A DNA stretch of 64,000 nucleotides from Eutreptiella sp. 'Long Island Sound 2002' (GCA_964036045.1 OZ038388.1:6891058-6955057); one strand, 5' to 3'; shown: positions 45,590-58,953, counted from the first letter of the stretch. Notes: a model not told the origin generated them from the letters alone. Numbers and translations: made by a program.

Positions 45590-47574
45590 AACGACGAAAA
45601 ACTGAAATACACTCGGTAAGGTGGAGTCCGTTGGATGCTAGAAATTCTGAGAGAGATAGAAACACACCATGGTAATGGTAAAATTATGTGCGTGTGTGAA
45701 TGTACACAAGCGCACGCACAGATGAACAACAACAACCTCCCGGTGCGAAGGTGAGTTGTTGACTTGCTGTGACTCATGCTCAATAGCATACTGCTAAATG
45801 GCAATACATGTCTCAACACATCTAGTACCATCCCCAAACACCTCAGTTCCCCCCATCTCTACCACCCCTTCATGCTATTTGCCACGCACAAATGGTGCAT
45901 GGATCTTCCTCCTGGCCTTCCAAATTATGTACCATGCGCTTGCGCACATGAATGTGGATGCACACAGTTGCAACTGTGACTCTAACGTTTGATTCCGATC
46001 AAATGTGATCGGCAAGTATTTCACCTTCCTTTTAGACGAAGAAAAGAGTAGAGATATTATGATTTTTCGCCCGCATTCTTGATAAATTACATGCCAAAGC
46101 AAAACACAACTTCCTTGAATGGCTTGAATGGGTGAATTGATATACCACCTCCAATGCATGGTCCTTAGAAACTATGCAAGTAATGTGCCGATAGTGCCAA
46201 CATGGAGCATTTGTATGGCATGACCAAAATTGGTCCGTCGGGTGAACTAGGTGACCCACATACCAGCTTTCACAAACCTAATGTCGGGAGGACACAATGT
46301 GTCTACACTTGCCCTTCACAGGGCTCTCCCAAAAGACACCCTACCTCCACAACGACTTGATTCTAGGTAGCGTTCACAAAATTCATGTGCGTCACTCATG
46401 TCGACGGTGGCGTACTCGCTCCAAGCAACCGTTGCATCTGCGTTGATAGCACGGCTTTCAACAAATTGTGTTGTAGCTGGCATAGATGCCACCATGCATA
46501 GCATCTTGCTAAAGGCATTGTTCCGGGTGATTCATGAGCAGGCTTGTGAGGCTTTGGCAAAGTTGCCACACAAATTCCATGTACATCTTTTGCGTGCAAA
46601 AGGGCGTTCGTCCCTTTTGTTTTCTCATTTACTTGCGGGTGTGCTCTGTGTGCCACCATGCCGTGTTGGTGGCTTCTCACTTGTCACGATATGCTGCACA
46701 TCCGGGGCTCCGTCTTGGTGGGTTTCCTTGGCTTATTGAATTCTTCAACACGTCGAACTTGTTGCCAAACTCGTTATGGTCTTCGTGCAGCCAACCGTTC
46801 GTTGTTTTGGTGCCCATCAACTAGCAGCGAACATATTCTATGCGGCAAGGAGCACTGGCCCTTTCATCCCTGTACCCATCAAAGTGCTCCTACGAATTTT
46901 CAACCGTATTGCTGCTTGCACTTTGGCCTCTGTAGGCATACCATGAAGTGTTGGCGAGGGTATCTTCATGCCATGTACTGCCCCCACATCATTTGGCCTG
47001 GCACCCCCTCAAAGCCAAGAGAGTCGTATCTAAAGCATGAAATCATAAACTATAGGTCTTGTGCGAAACAATGAAGTTATTTGAATTACCACAATTCACC
47101 AAGTGTAATCGGCAAAACATGTTAGAAAAAACCATATTTTCTGGATCCAAATGTGTTGCACACCCATCGCTATTCCGGCAATTATTATGCCCGCCAATGA
47201 ACGCGTAGGGGCGTTCCGATCACCAGTTACTTTGTGCCCTTTGGAGCGACCCACGAGGTGTGGTTCTACAACCTGTAATGACAACTCGTTTTTGCGAAGT
47301 TGGCACACCCAAGGAAGGCGCATGATTGGGTGGGTTGGGAGGTGGGGTAGTGGTGCAACGACACTGCCTTTAAAGCACACTATAAGGGGCTAGGGGCAAT
47401 CAAACCCCTTGTTGCGCTTTTAATGGCACGCCTCAATGTGCACAGCCCGTCGGAACCTTCTTGGTGCAAAGCCGTGTCTCCTCATATTTCCACAAATGAA
47501 GATGCATAGGCAACGAGAGGACACAAGGCAGAGCACTAAGCTGATAATGGACCTAGCCACTGGCTTCTATGTGG
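45590..47574. other. No gene recognised
   Basis: Plus-strand frames 46398-46739, 46534-46824 and 46658-47074 overlap, have a Cys/Trp-rich composition and show no domain. No repeats were found. Confidence 0.35.
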
Positions 47575-48600
47575 GCCACCAATTCTTTTGGGGGGGAAAC
47601 AACCACCACCACATCTCCATTAGTTGTAGAAAAGAGGGGGTGTCACGTGAACATTTCATCTTCATAATTAGGCTCATCATAGATTGCATTGCACCAAACA
47701 GCCCCTTCCGGTGGGCTACGACATTTTGATTTGTAGGAACAAACCCCCAACACGTTTCCGTTTCTTGCAAACAAGAGGGGGTGCACCGTGAAATTTTTGT
47801 CATAAAAACAGGGCCATTTATACATGCACCATATAACCGCCTCCACGTGGGCTGCCACGGCTTTTTTTTGTCACGAGCAACTTCCAACACGTGTGGCTTG
47901 TTTCCTAAAAAGAAAGGGGGTGCACCGACTACTTTTGGTGGTCCGGGCAATTAGGGCAATCGTGGAAGACATTGCAACAAACGGCCGTTTTTGGCAGGGG
48001 TACCATATTTCATTTGTTGGAAGCAACCACCAACGCGTATCCATTGCTTCCAAACGAGAGAAAGAGTGCCATAAATCATTTTGTGAGAAAAATGAGGACA
48101 CTGCTGACATTGCACCAAACAACCACTTCCGGGTGGGCTACCACAACTTGTTCATACGAAGTAATCACCAACATGTGTCCGTTGCTTGCAAGAAAGGGCG
48201 GTGTACCCTGAAGTTTTTGTTAGAAAAATGAGGGCAATCATGGATCACCTTTCACCCAAGTCCCGTTTTTGGGAGGGCTACTATATTTGGTGTGTAGAGG
48301 GCAACCACCAACACGTGTTCATTGCTTGCAAAAAAGAGGGGGTGAACCGTGAATTTTTTTGCGAGAAAAATGAGGCCGGTCATATATCACATTGCACCCA
48401 ACACGTGCTTCTCCGTGGGCTATGCAAAAGTAGAGGGGGTGCTCTAAGACCTTTTTGTCCTGAAAAGAAGGATGAGCATAGATCGCTTGGCACCAAACAG
48501 CCGCTTTCGTGTGGGCTACCACTTTTCGGTGGTAGGGAGCAACCCCCAACACGTCTAGATTGATTGCAAAAAGAGGGCGTGCACCGTTAATCTTTGTATG
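47575..48600 (-). repeat. 139-bp tandem repeat, about seven units
   Basis: Units share GGAAGCAACCACCAACACGT, TTGCTTGCAAAxAAGAGGGG, GTGCACCGTGAAT-TTTTGT and ATTGCACCAAACA-CC, at a spacing of 138-140 bp. The minus strand translates each unit to a peptide of about 46 residues (AVWCNVIYDRPHFSRKKIHG), but stops and shifts make most units non-coding. Confidence 0.75.
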
Positions 48601-48875
48601 ACTAAATTCGATTTCGATCCGACACCGGCCTATGACTCGCCAAAAATTAGGCACTGGTGCAAAATACTATCCTAGCACTTAGATTTAGCTTGCATGTTGT
48701 ATGCGACCTGCCTAATTACATGCTTGTAGCATGCTTGTGTTGTGCCCATGCGGTACCTATGTTGTGCCGGCACCCTGTGTGCGACATGCTTGCAACATTC
48801 CTACGCCATGTGTGTTGCACGTTGTTTGTAGGCCTCCGTCAACCCCGCCACTATCTGCGTACTTAGCACTGTGCT

Positions 48876-49580
48876 TGCGACACGTCTGCTATATGCATGT
48901 TACATGCCTTTGAATGGCCTTCAACCAACCTGCGACGCGCCACTAGGTTGCATGCAATTGTCTACATCATGCTTGTGACATTGGTGTCTTGTGTGTTCCT
49001 TATGCCAGCAACATGCTTGCGACAAGTTGATTGTAAACATTTTGCGAAGTATACTCTTGCTTGCAATCCAAATTGCTGTCCGCCTAGTTAGCAATCTGCT
49101 TGCAACATGCTTGCTACATGTATGTTACATGCCTGTGAATGGGCTTCAACTAGCCTGCAACACGCCACCACGGTGAATGAAACGGTCTACATGAGGCTTG
49201 TGACATTCTCCTGCCTTGTACCAGCAACGTGCTTGCGACAGAGTACCCTCTTACTTGCAATCAACATTGCTAACCTATTGCATATTTTATACATTGCATA
49301 CCTAGAACATGCGAGTCGGACCTTGTCTGTAGGCCTCCGTCAATCCCGCCCATGTCTCCCTAGACAGCCATCCGCCTACGGCGTGCCTGCTACTTCTAGG
49401 TTACATGCGTGTGAATGGCCAGTAACGAGCTTGCAGCAGTCCACCACGCTGCATGCAACTGTCTACATCATGCTTCTAACATTGCTCTCCTCTTTGTGCC
49501 ATGTGCAAGCAAAGTACTTGCAGCAAGTTGATTATACATTTTTTGAAGTACACTCTTGCTTGCAATTAATATTGCTAACT
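48876..49580 (+). repeat. Tandem repeat, three units of 225-280 bp
   Basis: ATGTTACATGCCTGTGAATG-like motifs at about 48897, 49124 and 49402 each lead to CTACATCATGCTTGTGACAT-like and CTCTTGCTTGCAAT-CA segments. Divergence is considerable. Part of the unit is shared with the 170-bp family at 44.3-45.0 kb. Confidence 0.6.
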
Positions 49581-50857
49581 GAAATTTCAGCCCTTTTCTT
49601 TCACCATTGTGTAGCTGGATTGCAGTTGGGGCCACTGCAGAGCTGGCGTTGTTGGTAATCATCAAAAAGCTCGTCTGGGGGTGACCTGACTTTGCCATTG
49701 GAGACATACACTGGGTGGTCACCAACTCTAATCACTTGTGGGAACTGGCTTCAACTTGTTGGCATTCTACTGTGGCCCGCAAGATATGGGGTTGGCAAAA
49801 ATCATGGGATCTGCTTGGTTTGCGATTACATGGCGAAGTAGTCTTTGGTGTTTTTGCTTGTGGGGTTTTCTTCACCCTAGTCAGCCAATCCCAGCGGGGT
49901 GTTCTTTTGCATGCTCACGCACTTTTGGCCTACCCCATGGATAATGCTATGAGACACAATACAAACAATAGTAAACCTACATGCTAGTGCCACGTCCATA
50001 TCGTTCGCATTAGTTGAGTAGTACACCCGTGTGTGCAGATTAGAGCAAAAGAGCGAATGTCCATGCATGCACAGGCTTGCACTAGAACGCTGCTGAGCAA
50101 ATAGCTAGACAATGCACACTATTTTCATGCAGGGCAACCACAGGCTAGGCATTGTTTCGCTCGCAAAGAGGTGCATGCACAGTAGGGATATAACTCGCAC
50201 CCGAATGCAACTATCACGACCATTGACCTCTTTGGAGTTTGGGGTGGTGAGGCTTACCCTCGAAAGTATGCTCAACTATTCACAACCCGATTGCGTGTAA
50301 CAAAATACCTTGCAATGTGGAATGCCCCAAGCCAAAGCTCTCCACAACATATTGGCTTAGTTACAAGGCTCACACCAATTCCAAGAATCGACGGTGCAAT
50401 AAATGCGTAGCCCATTGCTTCCTTTGTGACAAGCTTCAAATGTTGATATTTGAATCACAAGTTTGTTTTGCAAAACCAAGTTGGACAACCTAGTATGTAC
50501 TATCACAAGACACTAGCCACGAGTGCTCTTAAGTGGCATGACCTAAGGATCCGCAAAAGCACCGTTCGGCAAAGATCAAGAGTCTGTGTTGGTGTTCTTT
50601 GCACGCAGCAAACCATGCCTCCCCAAAAGTCCTGCATAGCCCTTTGCTGATGTAATAGCGAGTGTTCGTATGCACCCGGAAGCTACTTTCTTCGGTATTT
50701 TGGAACTCCGGGCATAGGTATTCGGGGAAGTTTCGCTCCATGCGTGCGCTGGGTATTCAACCACTTATCTGCTCAAAACATGCAATAAAGCGAGAAGATA
50801 AAGGAGGTCAAGACGCTTCCTACTTGCTCATGATTGTGTATTGTAGCTGGAATATGC
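49581..50857. other. No gene recognised
   Basis: Short ORFs only; no repeat or RNA gene seen. Confidence 0.4.
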
Positions 50858-51735
50858 CCCAGTGCTATTGGTCAAATACGAACCGCTTGAGAGATCGGTT
50901 GGAAAAAGCATTTCTCGAGGAAAAGTGGGTGAATACAAAGGCCGCAGTGGGCCCATGTTTTGTGGTGCAATTTGATGTGTCAGTCAGCGTCCAACATACA
51001 GGTTTACGCGTGCCCTACAAGAATGGCTGCCCTCCGCTACTGTGGTCAAGAGGACCACCTCGTAGGCAAAGGCCCCAATCCTATTAGTCAAATGTGAAAT
51101 GCTTGCGAGATCAATCGGAAGAAAGATTTCTCGAGGAAGGTTGGGTGAATACCAAAACCGCAATGCGGCCGTGTTTTATGCTACAAAGGAAGGTGCCGGC
51201 CAGCAACGAGCATAAAGATTCAAGTGTGCAATTCAAGAATGGCTGCCCTCCACTACTGTAGTCAAGAGGAGCACCTCGTAGGCAGAGGGCCCAATCCTAC
51301 TCGTCAAATGTGAAATGCTGGCGAGATCAGTTCGAAAAAGCATTTCTCGGGGAAAGGTGGGTGAATATAAAGGCTGCAGTGGGCCCGTGTTTTATGCTGT
51401 AATCGAATGTGCTAGCCCGCATCCACCATACAGGTTCAAGCGTGCCCTGCAAGAATGGCTGCCCTCGGCTATTGTGGTCAAGACGACCACCTCGAAGGTA
51501 GAGGCCCCAATCCTATCGGTCGAATGTGAAATGCTTGCGAGATCAATTGGAAGAAGCATTTCTCCATGAAAGGTGGGTGAATACAAAGACTGTTGTGCGC
51601 CCGTGTTTTGTGCTACAAAGGAAGGTGTCGGCCACCAACGAGCATACAAGTTCAAGGGTGCCCTTCAAGAATCGCTCACCTCTGCTATTGTAGTCAAGAG
51701 GAGCACCGCGTAGTAAGAGGCAACGTTCGCCAAGC
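50858..51735 (+). repeat. Tandem repeat, four units of about 216 bp
   Basis: GAGATCxxTTxGAAxAAGCATTTCTC recurs at about 50890, 51106, 51322 and 51539. The rest of each unit, including CCCGTGTTTTxTGCTxxAA and TACTGTAGTCAAGAGG-like segments, also aligns. The unit length (216 bp) is a multiple of three. The first unit gives a plausible plus-strand peptide (LRDRLEKAFLEEKWVNTKAA); later units have stops. Confidence 0.7.
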
Positions 51736-54700
51736 ATGGCATGTGCCTAGAGGGCCGTAGGTGAAGGGTATGTGTAGGACTTTGGTCAGGCCAATTCGGA
51801 AGCTCATGGACTTAGCAAAAAAGTGATGTCCAAGGCATTAGCCAATGGCAACGGAGGACCCAACCAATGTGAACACTAGACGATCAAGAGTTTGTTGGTG
51901 GGAAAATGAGAGTGAGTAAGGTAGCACACAAGGGTTTCAAAATTGTGGGCAAGGCGTAAAGTATGGAGCAATCAGCAAAGCAAGCAAAGAAAACCCAAGC
52001 TATCATTTACGTTCTCATGGATTACTAAAACATTTCTCCCATTCGCCAAAACTACGACAAAACGATCTATTTTCCCTCATGGAAAGTCCCGATGTGTTCC
52101 GAACAAGATCAAAGCGAGTAAAAAGCAGCCTAGCACGGCAAACGCCACAACAAACACCGTGGGCAAGCATAATTGCCGTGCCCTCTGGTTCGCTCATGAT
52201 AGAGTGACAAAGGCATGAAACAACGATACAATAGCAAGGCGCAAAATACCATGTGCAAATCATCCGTGGGCGGACAGGCAAAACAGCAATAGCGACAAAC
52301 CCATTATAATATCATTTGTTCGCGAGAGCACGTCACATCATGTTATGGTATAAGCGAAAGCACGCGGGCATGACTTGTCCTTTTGGTCCCTTTATGTGAT
52401 AGCCTTGTGTGCATGCAACATTAGCATGGGCACATACATACCCCTTTTGCAATCGCCAAGACCCCCTCCACGCCTTGGGGCTTGAAATGCAAGACTACAC
52501 ATAACCATGCATGCTCATGGTATGCTCCTATTTCTTGTTGATGTAATGGAAGATATTTGCAATGTCCGGACGAACATCCAAAACTATCAAGCTACCACAT
52601 CCACCCACATCCTAATGTCCAAGAAGGAGACTGAGACCAACAGAGGAATGCCGGTGAGGGTTCCAATGGGGGGACACCGCACATGGTCCCTTTGGGAAGT
52701 GCTCCCAATTGCCCTCATGGCAAGATCCTCTGTTCGCACGCCGTTGCCCTTCGACGCCATAGGCGTGGTGTCCTGTATGGTGTTTGTGGCCCAGCATACA
52801 ACATCTTGCCTGTTGGGTTTCCCCCAACCATCAGGAACGTATGTGTGCCTCTATCTCCATATGATCCCTTCTAGCAACCGCCGTTTTTTTTAATCCTATG
52901 GCGCTTTCTACACACCATCCTCCTCTTTTAGAAACGGCTGCGTTGGGCATACCGGCAAGGAAAGCTCCTTGCTCCAAAAGTAGGACCTTAAAACAGGCCG
53001 CTCCCCAATGGTGGAGCAGGAAAACGGTCCATCGCCAAGCTACAGCACAAAAAAAAGCATCCTACCATACATAGCCCAAGGAGGGGCCCCTAAACCGGAG
53101 GCCGAGAATGTCCATTCCCCAAGCCATAGCCAAAAGAAGGTCGGGCTCCAAAGCCGGAGCCCCAAAAAGGTCCAAAGCCCGGCTCCCGGTACGCCCTTGG
53201 CAATGCCAATTGGTGCCTTTTTTCCTCTTGCGGTGGCTTTTGTTGTGTGCATTGTTCATTTCACTCACACTTCCTACCACCTTGCGCCTCATGATCCTTG
53301 CGATTGCGACCGCTTTGGTGGTCTTGCCAAAAAAAAAAATCTCCATTTTTCCAGAAGGCAGGATTCACGAAGCAAAATGCCAGTGTTGCGCAATCTAACT
53401 GTGGAACGCAAAAGGTTGAGATCGCCAACCCCCACCGTATAGCATTCCACTGTAGATAGAACATCCAAACAATGAAACATTTCATGCTTGTTTCCTCCAA
53501 GATGAGATAGAACAGCATCAACATAGCAATTCCATGGCAAGCTTTGTACTGCATGTCAGGCTATGGAAATTGAGCGACAAGGTGCCCGCCAAAAAATCCG
53601 AACATCTCCGCCACCTTGCGGCTACATCACTACAATCTTGGGAAGCAAAAAAAAGAGGGGGGGGTGAGGCTAGCTACACCACCACGCTCATTTTAGGGCA
53701 GTGCATTGAGTGCCGAATACCTTGCTCAAATTGAGAAGAAAAAAGACCGGGCACAGAAGCCCAAACGCTTCTGCATTCTCGTAAACGGGATGAAAGAACT
53801 CAGTGCATAAGCCTTGTACTCACAGGAGGCCCAAAGAAGGATGCCAACTATCCAACATGCCACTCGGAGCGGAGAACAAAGTTGCAAAACCATGGCTGGG
53901 GTATTAGGCACCCCAACATAGGACCATCATAACCACTAGTGTCTTGCAGTTCCCATAGCAGTGACAAAGCAAGATGCACAATTCCTACCATCTTAGGGGC
54001 CTAGACAAACCCGCCCTTGTTGCTTTGTCTTCCCACAGTAGGGGCTTCACGCTAGCAGCTGAGAAAATGCTTGGTGGGCCCCAAAGCAGCCTAGAAGGCA
54101 CATGGAAATATACCACATCGAAGGGACCAACACCTCACCAAACCTTTTGGGGACCAAGAAAGGGGATGCCAAGGTGGCTATGCAACCAATGTTGTCTCAC
54201 ATCACCCAAAATCAGAGTATGAACCTAACTACATAGGACAACAAGGGCAACGTGGACATGTTTGGGGTACCAAACCGCATGTTTGGCCCAATGATGTACG
54301 AAAGTACGGTTGACGTTGACAAGCGCCAATGCCCTTAAGTCCAAGAGACGTACTAGCAACTTGGTGACGGCAACATCTCCATCCTCCATTGCATAGCTCT
54401 TGGTCTCGTGGAGCGGCTTCCCGCTCCAGGAGTGCACCAACAAAGCTTTCATTGACCAAAGCATGAATCGCAAATTCATGCCAACTAATGAAAGCATGGA
54501 ACGTGCGCCACGACATACTAGCATCCTCAACATGTACCGCCTGTTTGCCTTTTTGAAATGGTAACACCGCACACAAACATTAACAGTAACACAAAACAAC
54601 AGTGTTGTGCCACCAAGCGGCCTGCATTGAAAGATGCCGAGGAGAAACAACAACTGCTACACTAAGAGGCTTGTTTGTGAGTTCACACCCATATGGACAG

Positions 54701-54950
54701 CCTCGTGGAGAACCCATCCAACTCCCACATCCATTAATGTTCTTTATCCTATCCAATCCTATCCTATCCGAAACCCTATCCCTACCCCTTAGCCTACCAC
54801 TTCCCCTACTCCTCCCTAGAGACCTAGATTAGAACCAATATCTTGATTTCTAGTTTTTCATATTTGAAGGGCTGCATATATTAACGCCCAAAAATCAACA
54901 TCATAACCTCAATTTGGGTCATTTTTGATCATTTGTACCCCTATTTCCAG
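51736..54950. other. No gene recognised
   Basis: Overlapping short ORFs. A small repeated CCAAAGCCGGAGCCCCAAAA-type segment lies at 53040-53190, and a (CCTATCC)n-like stretch at 54750-54800. No domain found. Confidence 0.4.
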
Positions 54951-55626
54951 GCGCATACCATGACCTCCAGGGGTTCATGTGTGGTACATTGTTGCCCAAC
55001 AGGACGGAAGAGGGGTTCCATTGCTATGTGGTTGGGAATGTAGGACAAACCCCACTCCCCGGGCCCCCCACCCACCTCACCGCTCCACTCTTTTCGCTTG
55101 TGTAGCAAGTGGAGGCCATGAGGCAATACGCCTCCCTCCTCTTTCCCGCGCCCAACTTCATCAGGCATGTTCCCCAGACTGCCTTCCGACACGTGTCAGA
55201 GTTTATGACATGGCGGGGGGCCACCTACTCGGCCGCAACGGGGTGCCCGTTCCCCCGGCCCATCCCGACATGGGGACAGATTCTTGGACACATGGAAGGA
55301 GATAGCCAAGCCACATGGGATGGGGCCCCTTGTGTCCGTTACCGACCCCCCTACGAGTGGCCGCTCTTGGCCGCTACAATCTTGGGCCCACTGTATCCAA
55401 TCGCGTTCCTCGCTAGTGGAGACCATCGATTGGAAGAGGCCCCTCACATTCACTGTGCCTGGGGATGCCTACCCATGTGCCGGTGGTAGTTGGACCCAAC
55501 TTTCGATTGGGCTCCCCAACCATGGCACTAAGGGGCGCACACCCGCGTACTTGTGGGTGATTGGGATGGCCGTGTGCGGGGACAAGGACATGGCCGCACT
55601 AGCAACAACATGGGCCGAGCGAGCAG
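54951..55626 (+). pseudogene. Two exons of an unrecognised gene, with intron and frameshift
   Basis: After a pyrimidine-rich acceptor (TTTCCAG to 54950) an exon reads AYHDLQGFMCGTLLPNRTEE and ends YVVGN at 55039. A 66-bp intron follows (55040-55105, GTAGG to TTGTGTAG). The next exon continues in phase with QVEAMRQYASLLFPAPNFIR. Near 55270, inside GGGG, the frame shifts by one base to DRFLDTWKEIAKPHGMGPLV and then YPCAGGSWTQLSIGLPNHGT, ending at a donor-like CAG|GTATTT at 55626. I do not recognise the family. The in-phase intron is strong evidence of a real gene; the shift suggests decay or a sequencing error. Confidence 0.5.
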
Positions 55627-56129
55627 GTATTTGGCCGATTTGTTGTTGGTTACCTTCTGCGGTTTTGGCATTAGGGGAAGGGAGGGACACACCCGAGGGC
55701 GGGGGGGTTGGGGGTCAAACAGGAGGAGGGGTTGGAGGTGGTGCTGGACGAGCGGGGGGACGGAGGGAGTGATACCGGGGAGGGTAACAAGGTGCTGGAG
55801 GTAGTCCCCTAGCCCCCAAATACCTTGTGATCACCCTCCTCACCTCTTGGGGTGTGTTATTCAGCGCAATTGGCGAAAATAAAGGTGGTTGCGGATGCAA
55901 TGCCCACCGGGGGGGGGGGTAGGTGTGGAGACCAACGCCAGGTGCACCCCTCACCCCTGCTCTCGCGAGGATCAGTGCTGGCCATTTCGCAGCACTAAAT
56001 CTCTACGGGAACCCAGCAATCTTGGGTTCAAAAACGCCCTTACCTAGTGCGGTTGTGGCACCGGGTCCGGTTGGAGTGGTGCTTGCAATGGCGCCACAGA
56101 AAGTCGGTGATGTTCCACCCCTAGTGGGC

Positions 56130-56375
56130 AATCATCTTGGCCCTATCCCGGACTGTCGATCCCGAGTGCCAAGCCACATACGAAGGTGTGGCCTGTAATA
56201 CTGGGGCAAGGGAGAACCCAGTGCCTACACGAAGGCCAGCAAGCCCCTTGCAGGAGCGCCGGCCGCACCCTCAACGCAGCCCCTTGCCAACCCCGTCAAG
56301 GCCCCGACCCCCAGCAGTCACTTCCAGTCCACCTAGGGGGTGGTGCAAGGACAAGGACCACCATGAGCATTCCAG
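56130..56375 (+). pseudogene. Probable further exon, Pro/Arg-rich
   Basis: The frame reads LSRTVDPECQATYEGVACNT and then a Pro/Arg/Ser-rich linker, and stops being coding-like at CCAG|GTATGT (56375), a good splice donor. Its position and strand fit the gene starting at 54951. The acceptor is not clear. No domain is recognised. Confidence 0.3.
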
Positions 56376-56555
56376 GTATGTATGGTGTTTGTGTGGGTGG
56401 GTGTGTCAATATTTGTCGCGCCAATGTTAATGTCTGGACGTGGATTTTTAATTTTTGATGCAGCGGTCCGAATACTAAAAAATAATGTCAAATATCAACC
56501 TCGAACAATAAAATAAGTTGTTGCAAAAACTAACCTTGCCCTGCTTTTTTGTTCT

Positions 56556-57497
56556 GTGTCTTTTTTGGTTATTGACCGTGTGGTCAACGTGACGTTTGCC
56601 GGGGGCATCCGGGTGGCCTACCACAATGCAGAGGGCGCCCCAAAGGTACGCTTGGGTGGCTTGCATTGCGTGTTGGTCCAAGATCCACCCGTGGGCCTTA
56701 CATTGCTTTGTGGTCTCCGAGATTGGGAGACTGGCGGGGTGTGCTATGAGTACGGCATGACTGCCAAGCACTACAAGCCCAAGGAGTGGGCCACACTATC
56801 TGAGGTGGGGTTTGCGGGGGGACAAGACGAGGGGCTGTGGGGGGGGCGGGTGGGTTAGTGACGGGGGGGGGGGGCGTCGACCACCGCCGCCAACCCCCCT
56901 CCTCCCCCCCCCTCGACGAGGGCAAGGCCCATACCCCTGCCAACAAACTTGCTGGCGAGAGGAACAGGCCCATGTGGGAGTGTGATGAGTCCTCCGACAC
57001 GGCCATCCCCCCCCCACCACCACCGCCAAAAAGCAGGTAAACCCCCTCGCTGCCCCACGAACGCCAACAAGGCCCCCAAGGCCCACACCACCACCACCAC
57101 CACCACCACCAAGGCTACTCCTGCCCTCAACGAGCCCCCCGTCCCCAAGGAGAAAGCGGCGGCGGGGACCGGCGACCCAATCATCGATCGGGTAGTCCAC
57201 ATCCCCTACGGTGGGGGCATACAAATGGGCACCGTCCACGGTGTCCACCAACGGAAGTGTGGTGTTGTTTGGGTGGAATACCCAGGCACCACCAGCCTTT
57301 ACAACGTGGCCCGCATCCTCCTCTTCCCCTCCCCCGAGGAGGCGGGGGGCCACCTCCAGCGACTGTGGGGGGCCATGAAAGCAACGGATACTTGGCTACC
57401 GAGCCCCCCCACAGCACATACGAACGGTCATTGCGCATACATATTTTGCTGCACTCCACCGCTTCCAATTGATTTTGCGCTGCAGCACGGCTGTTGA
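56556..57497 (+). pseudogene. Twin beta-barrel-like domains of the 55-kb gene
   Basis: Two stretches resemble each other: VIDRVVNVTFAGGIRVAYHN (from about 56565) and IIDRVVHIPYGGGIQMGTVH followed by GVVWVEYPGTTSLYNVARIL (from about 57180). Both have the pattern hhDRVV-h-h-GGIxhGxxH, followed by an aromatic-rich strand, reminiscent of Tudor/agenet-like chromatin-binding modules; this assignment is tentative. They are separated by a G-rich tract (run of 12 G at 56863-56874) and a Pro/Thr-rich linker with a poly-Thr run (about 57088-57111). The second frame stops at 57497. It probably belongs to the gene starting at 54951. Confidence 0.35.
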
Positions 57498-57565
57498 TTT
57501 GGCCAAAGCGTATTATTCTTTGGGTCATCCGTTCGTTTGAAGCGGCACTGCAGAACCTGAGATTG

Positions 57566-57793
57566 TCAGCGAGGGGGGGGCGGGGGAGAAGCCCCCCCCC
57601 CCCCCCAGGCAAAGCTCAACCCCTGCCTAGCCCTGCTAACCCCCCGACCAACGCCCCAACTAACCCCAAGACTAACCCCAAGATTAACCCCAAGACTAAC
57701 CCCAAGACCCACCCCAAAGCCGACGAACCCACTAACCCCACAACACAAACCACAAACATGTGGGGCCCCACAGCGTGGTCAATGGAGGTATGA
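57566..57793 (+). other. Pro/Asn/Lys-rich frame with 12-bp repeats
   Basis: A run of 15 C at 57592-57606 is followed by four to five copies of the 12-mer ACTAACCCCAAG (57659-57712), encoding NPKT repeats, and a stop at 57793. The 12-mer resembles plant-type telomere repeat in composition only; it is not a telomere array. Confidence 0.4.
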
Positions 57794-58953
57794 GGGTCAG
57801 GCTAAGGACCCAATGGGGCACAATGGCCCTAAATGAGAAACATAAACATTCAAAAGGTATGTTTTATGCGTTCTTGTGATTTTGTAGGGCGGGTCATTTT
57901 TTGCACCGTAGGGTGAATTTTTGCCAGGTTAGTATTAACGTAGGCGGTATGTTGATTTTTAACATCTGAAAAAGCAATCCAAAAATTAAAGTCAAAAACT
58001 AAAGCGGACAAGTATTGCAATTGTTTCAAAGAATCACACCGGTAGAACTCCCCAACCAACTCGCATGTGAAAATGACACCTAAACCCACAAGGCACCCCA
58101 TGGGGGTAGTAATTTTGAATTAGAATCCCACAAGCCCCATTGAAGAGCATCAACCTGAGGTGAACCTAGGGGCTAGCCTAGGGTTAATGTGAAAGCCAGT
58201 GTTGGGGCCCAAAATGAAGAGCCATCCTGTGGAAGAGGGCAGCCATGCAGACCATTTGGAACGTCACGTTTGCGGCTAGCCTAACCACCATGGCTGGCAT
58301 TGGTTGGCATGGCCCAATTACATAGTTGAACAAAGATTAGGGTGACGTTTGGCGTGACAGCTTGGTTGGAGTATGGGCTAGGGGAGGTTAGGGGGGCCTG
58401 TGATTAGCCAACAGTTGGCCTTGTGGGCATGTAACAGCCCCCCAAGTTCCCTCTGCCAGCAACCCCTCCTTTTAGCATGCAGAGTCAGTCGCTGCTTCTA
58501 CCAATTCCATCCAATCGGCTATTAAGGTCTCACCCCCAGCCCCAACCCACCCCACCTCACCCTAATGGGCCTTCATCCGATAGTCTGTGTTTGGGGGGGG
58601 GGGGGTCCAAACTCAAGGGGTTTGCCCCATGGGTGACATGCAAGTACACTCGAGTGACACCTGCCCTGATGAATGTCTGCTTACAAGACTGTTGCAGGCC
58701 ATGGACATTGAGGTCACAACCATTGTCTAAAAGCAAAAGGGGACATAGCTAAGTCTGTACTTGCCACCGACCATGCAAATTGCAACAACAGTTGCTGGTT
58801 GCACAAGCACATGTCCACGTTGGCGGATAGTCAATTGACAGTTAGCCGACATTTATGATTCATTTAGCCCTTTGTGGATTGTGTCTTGCTGTTTACCACT
58901 ACTACTTTGTGGAATGAGCATCTTGGAACCAATACACCCCGATTCAAGACAAC
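57794..58953. other. No gene recognised
   Basis: Short ORFs; a run of 13 G lies at 58593-58605. Nothing else seen. Confidence 0.4.

Noticed and set aside
57659-57712. Interstitial telomere repeat
   Set aside because: The unit is the 12-mer ACTAACCCCAAG, not CCCTAAA, and there are fewer than five copies in a Pro-rich frame.
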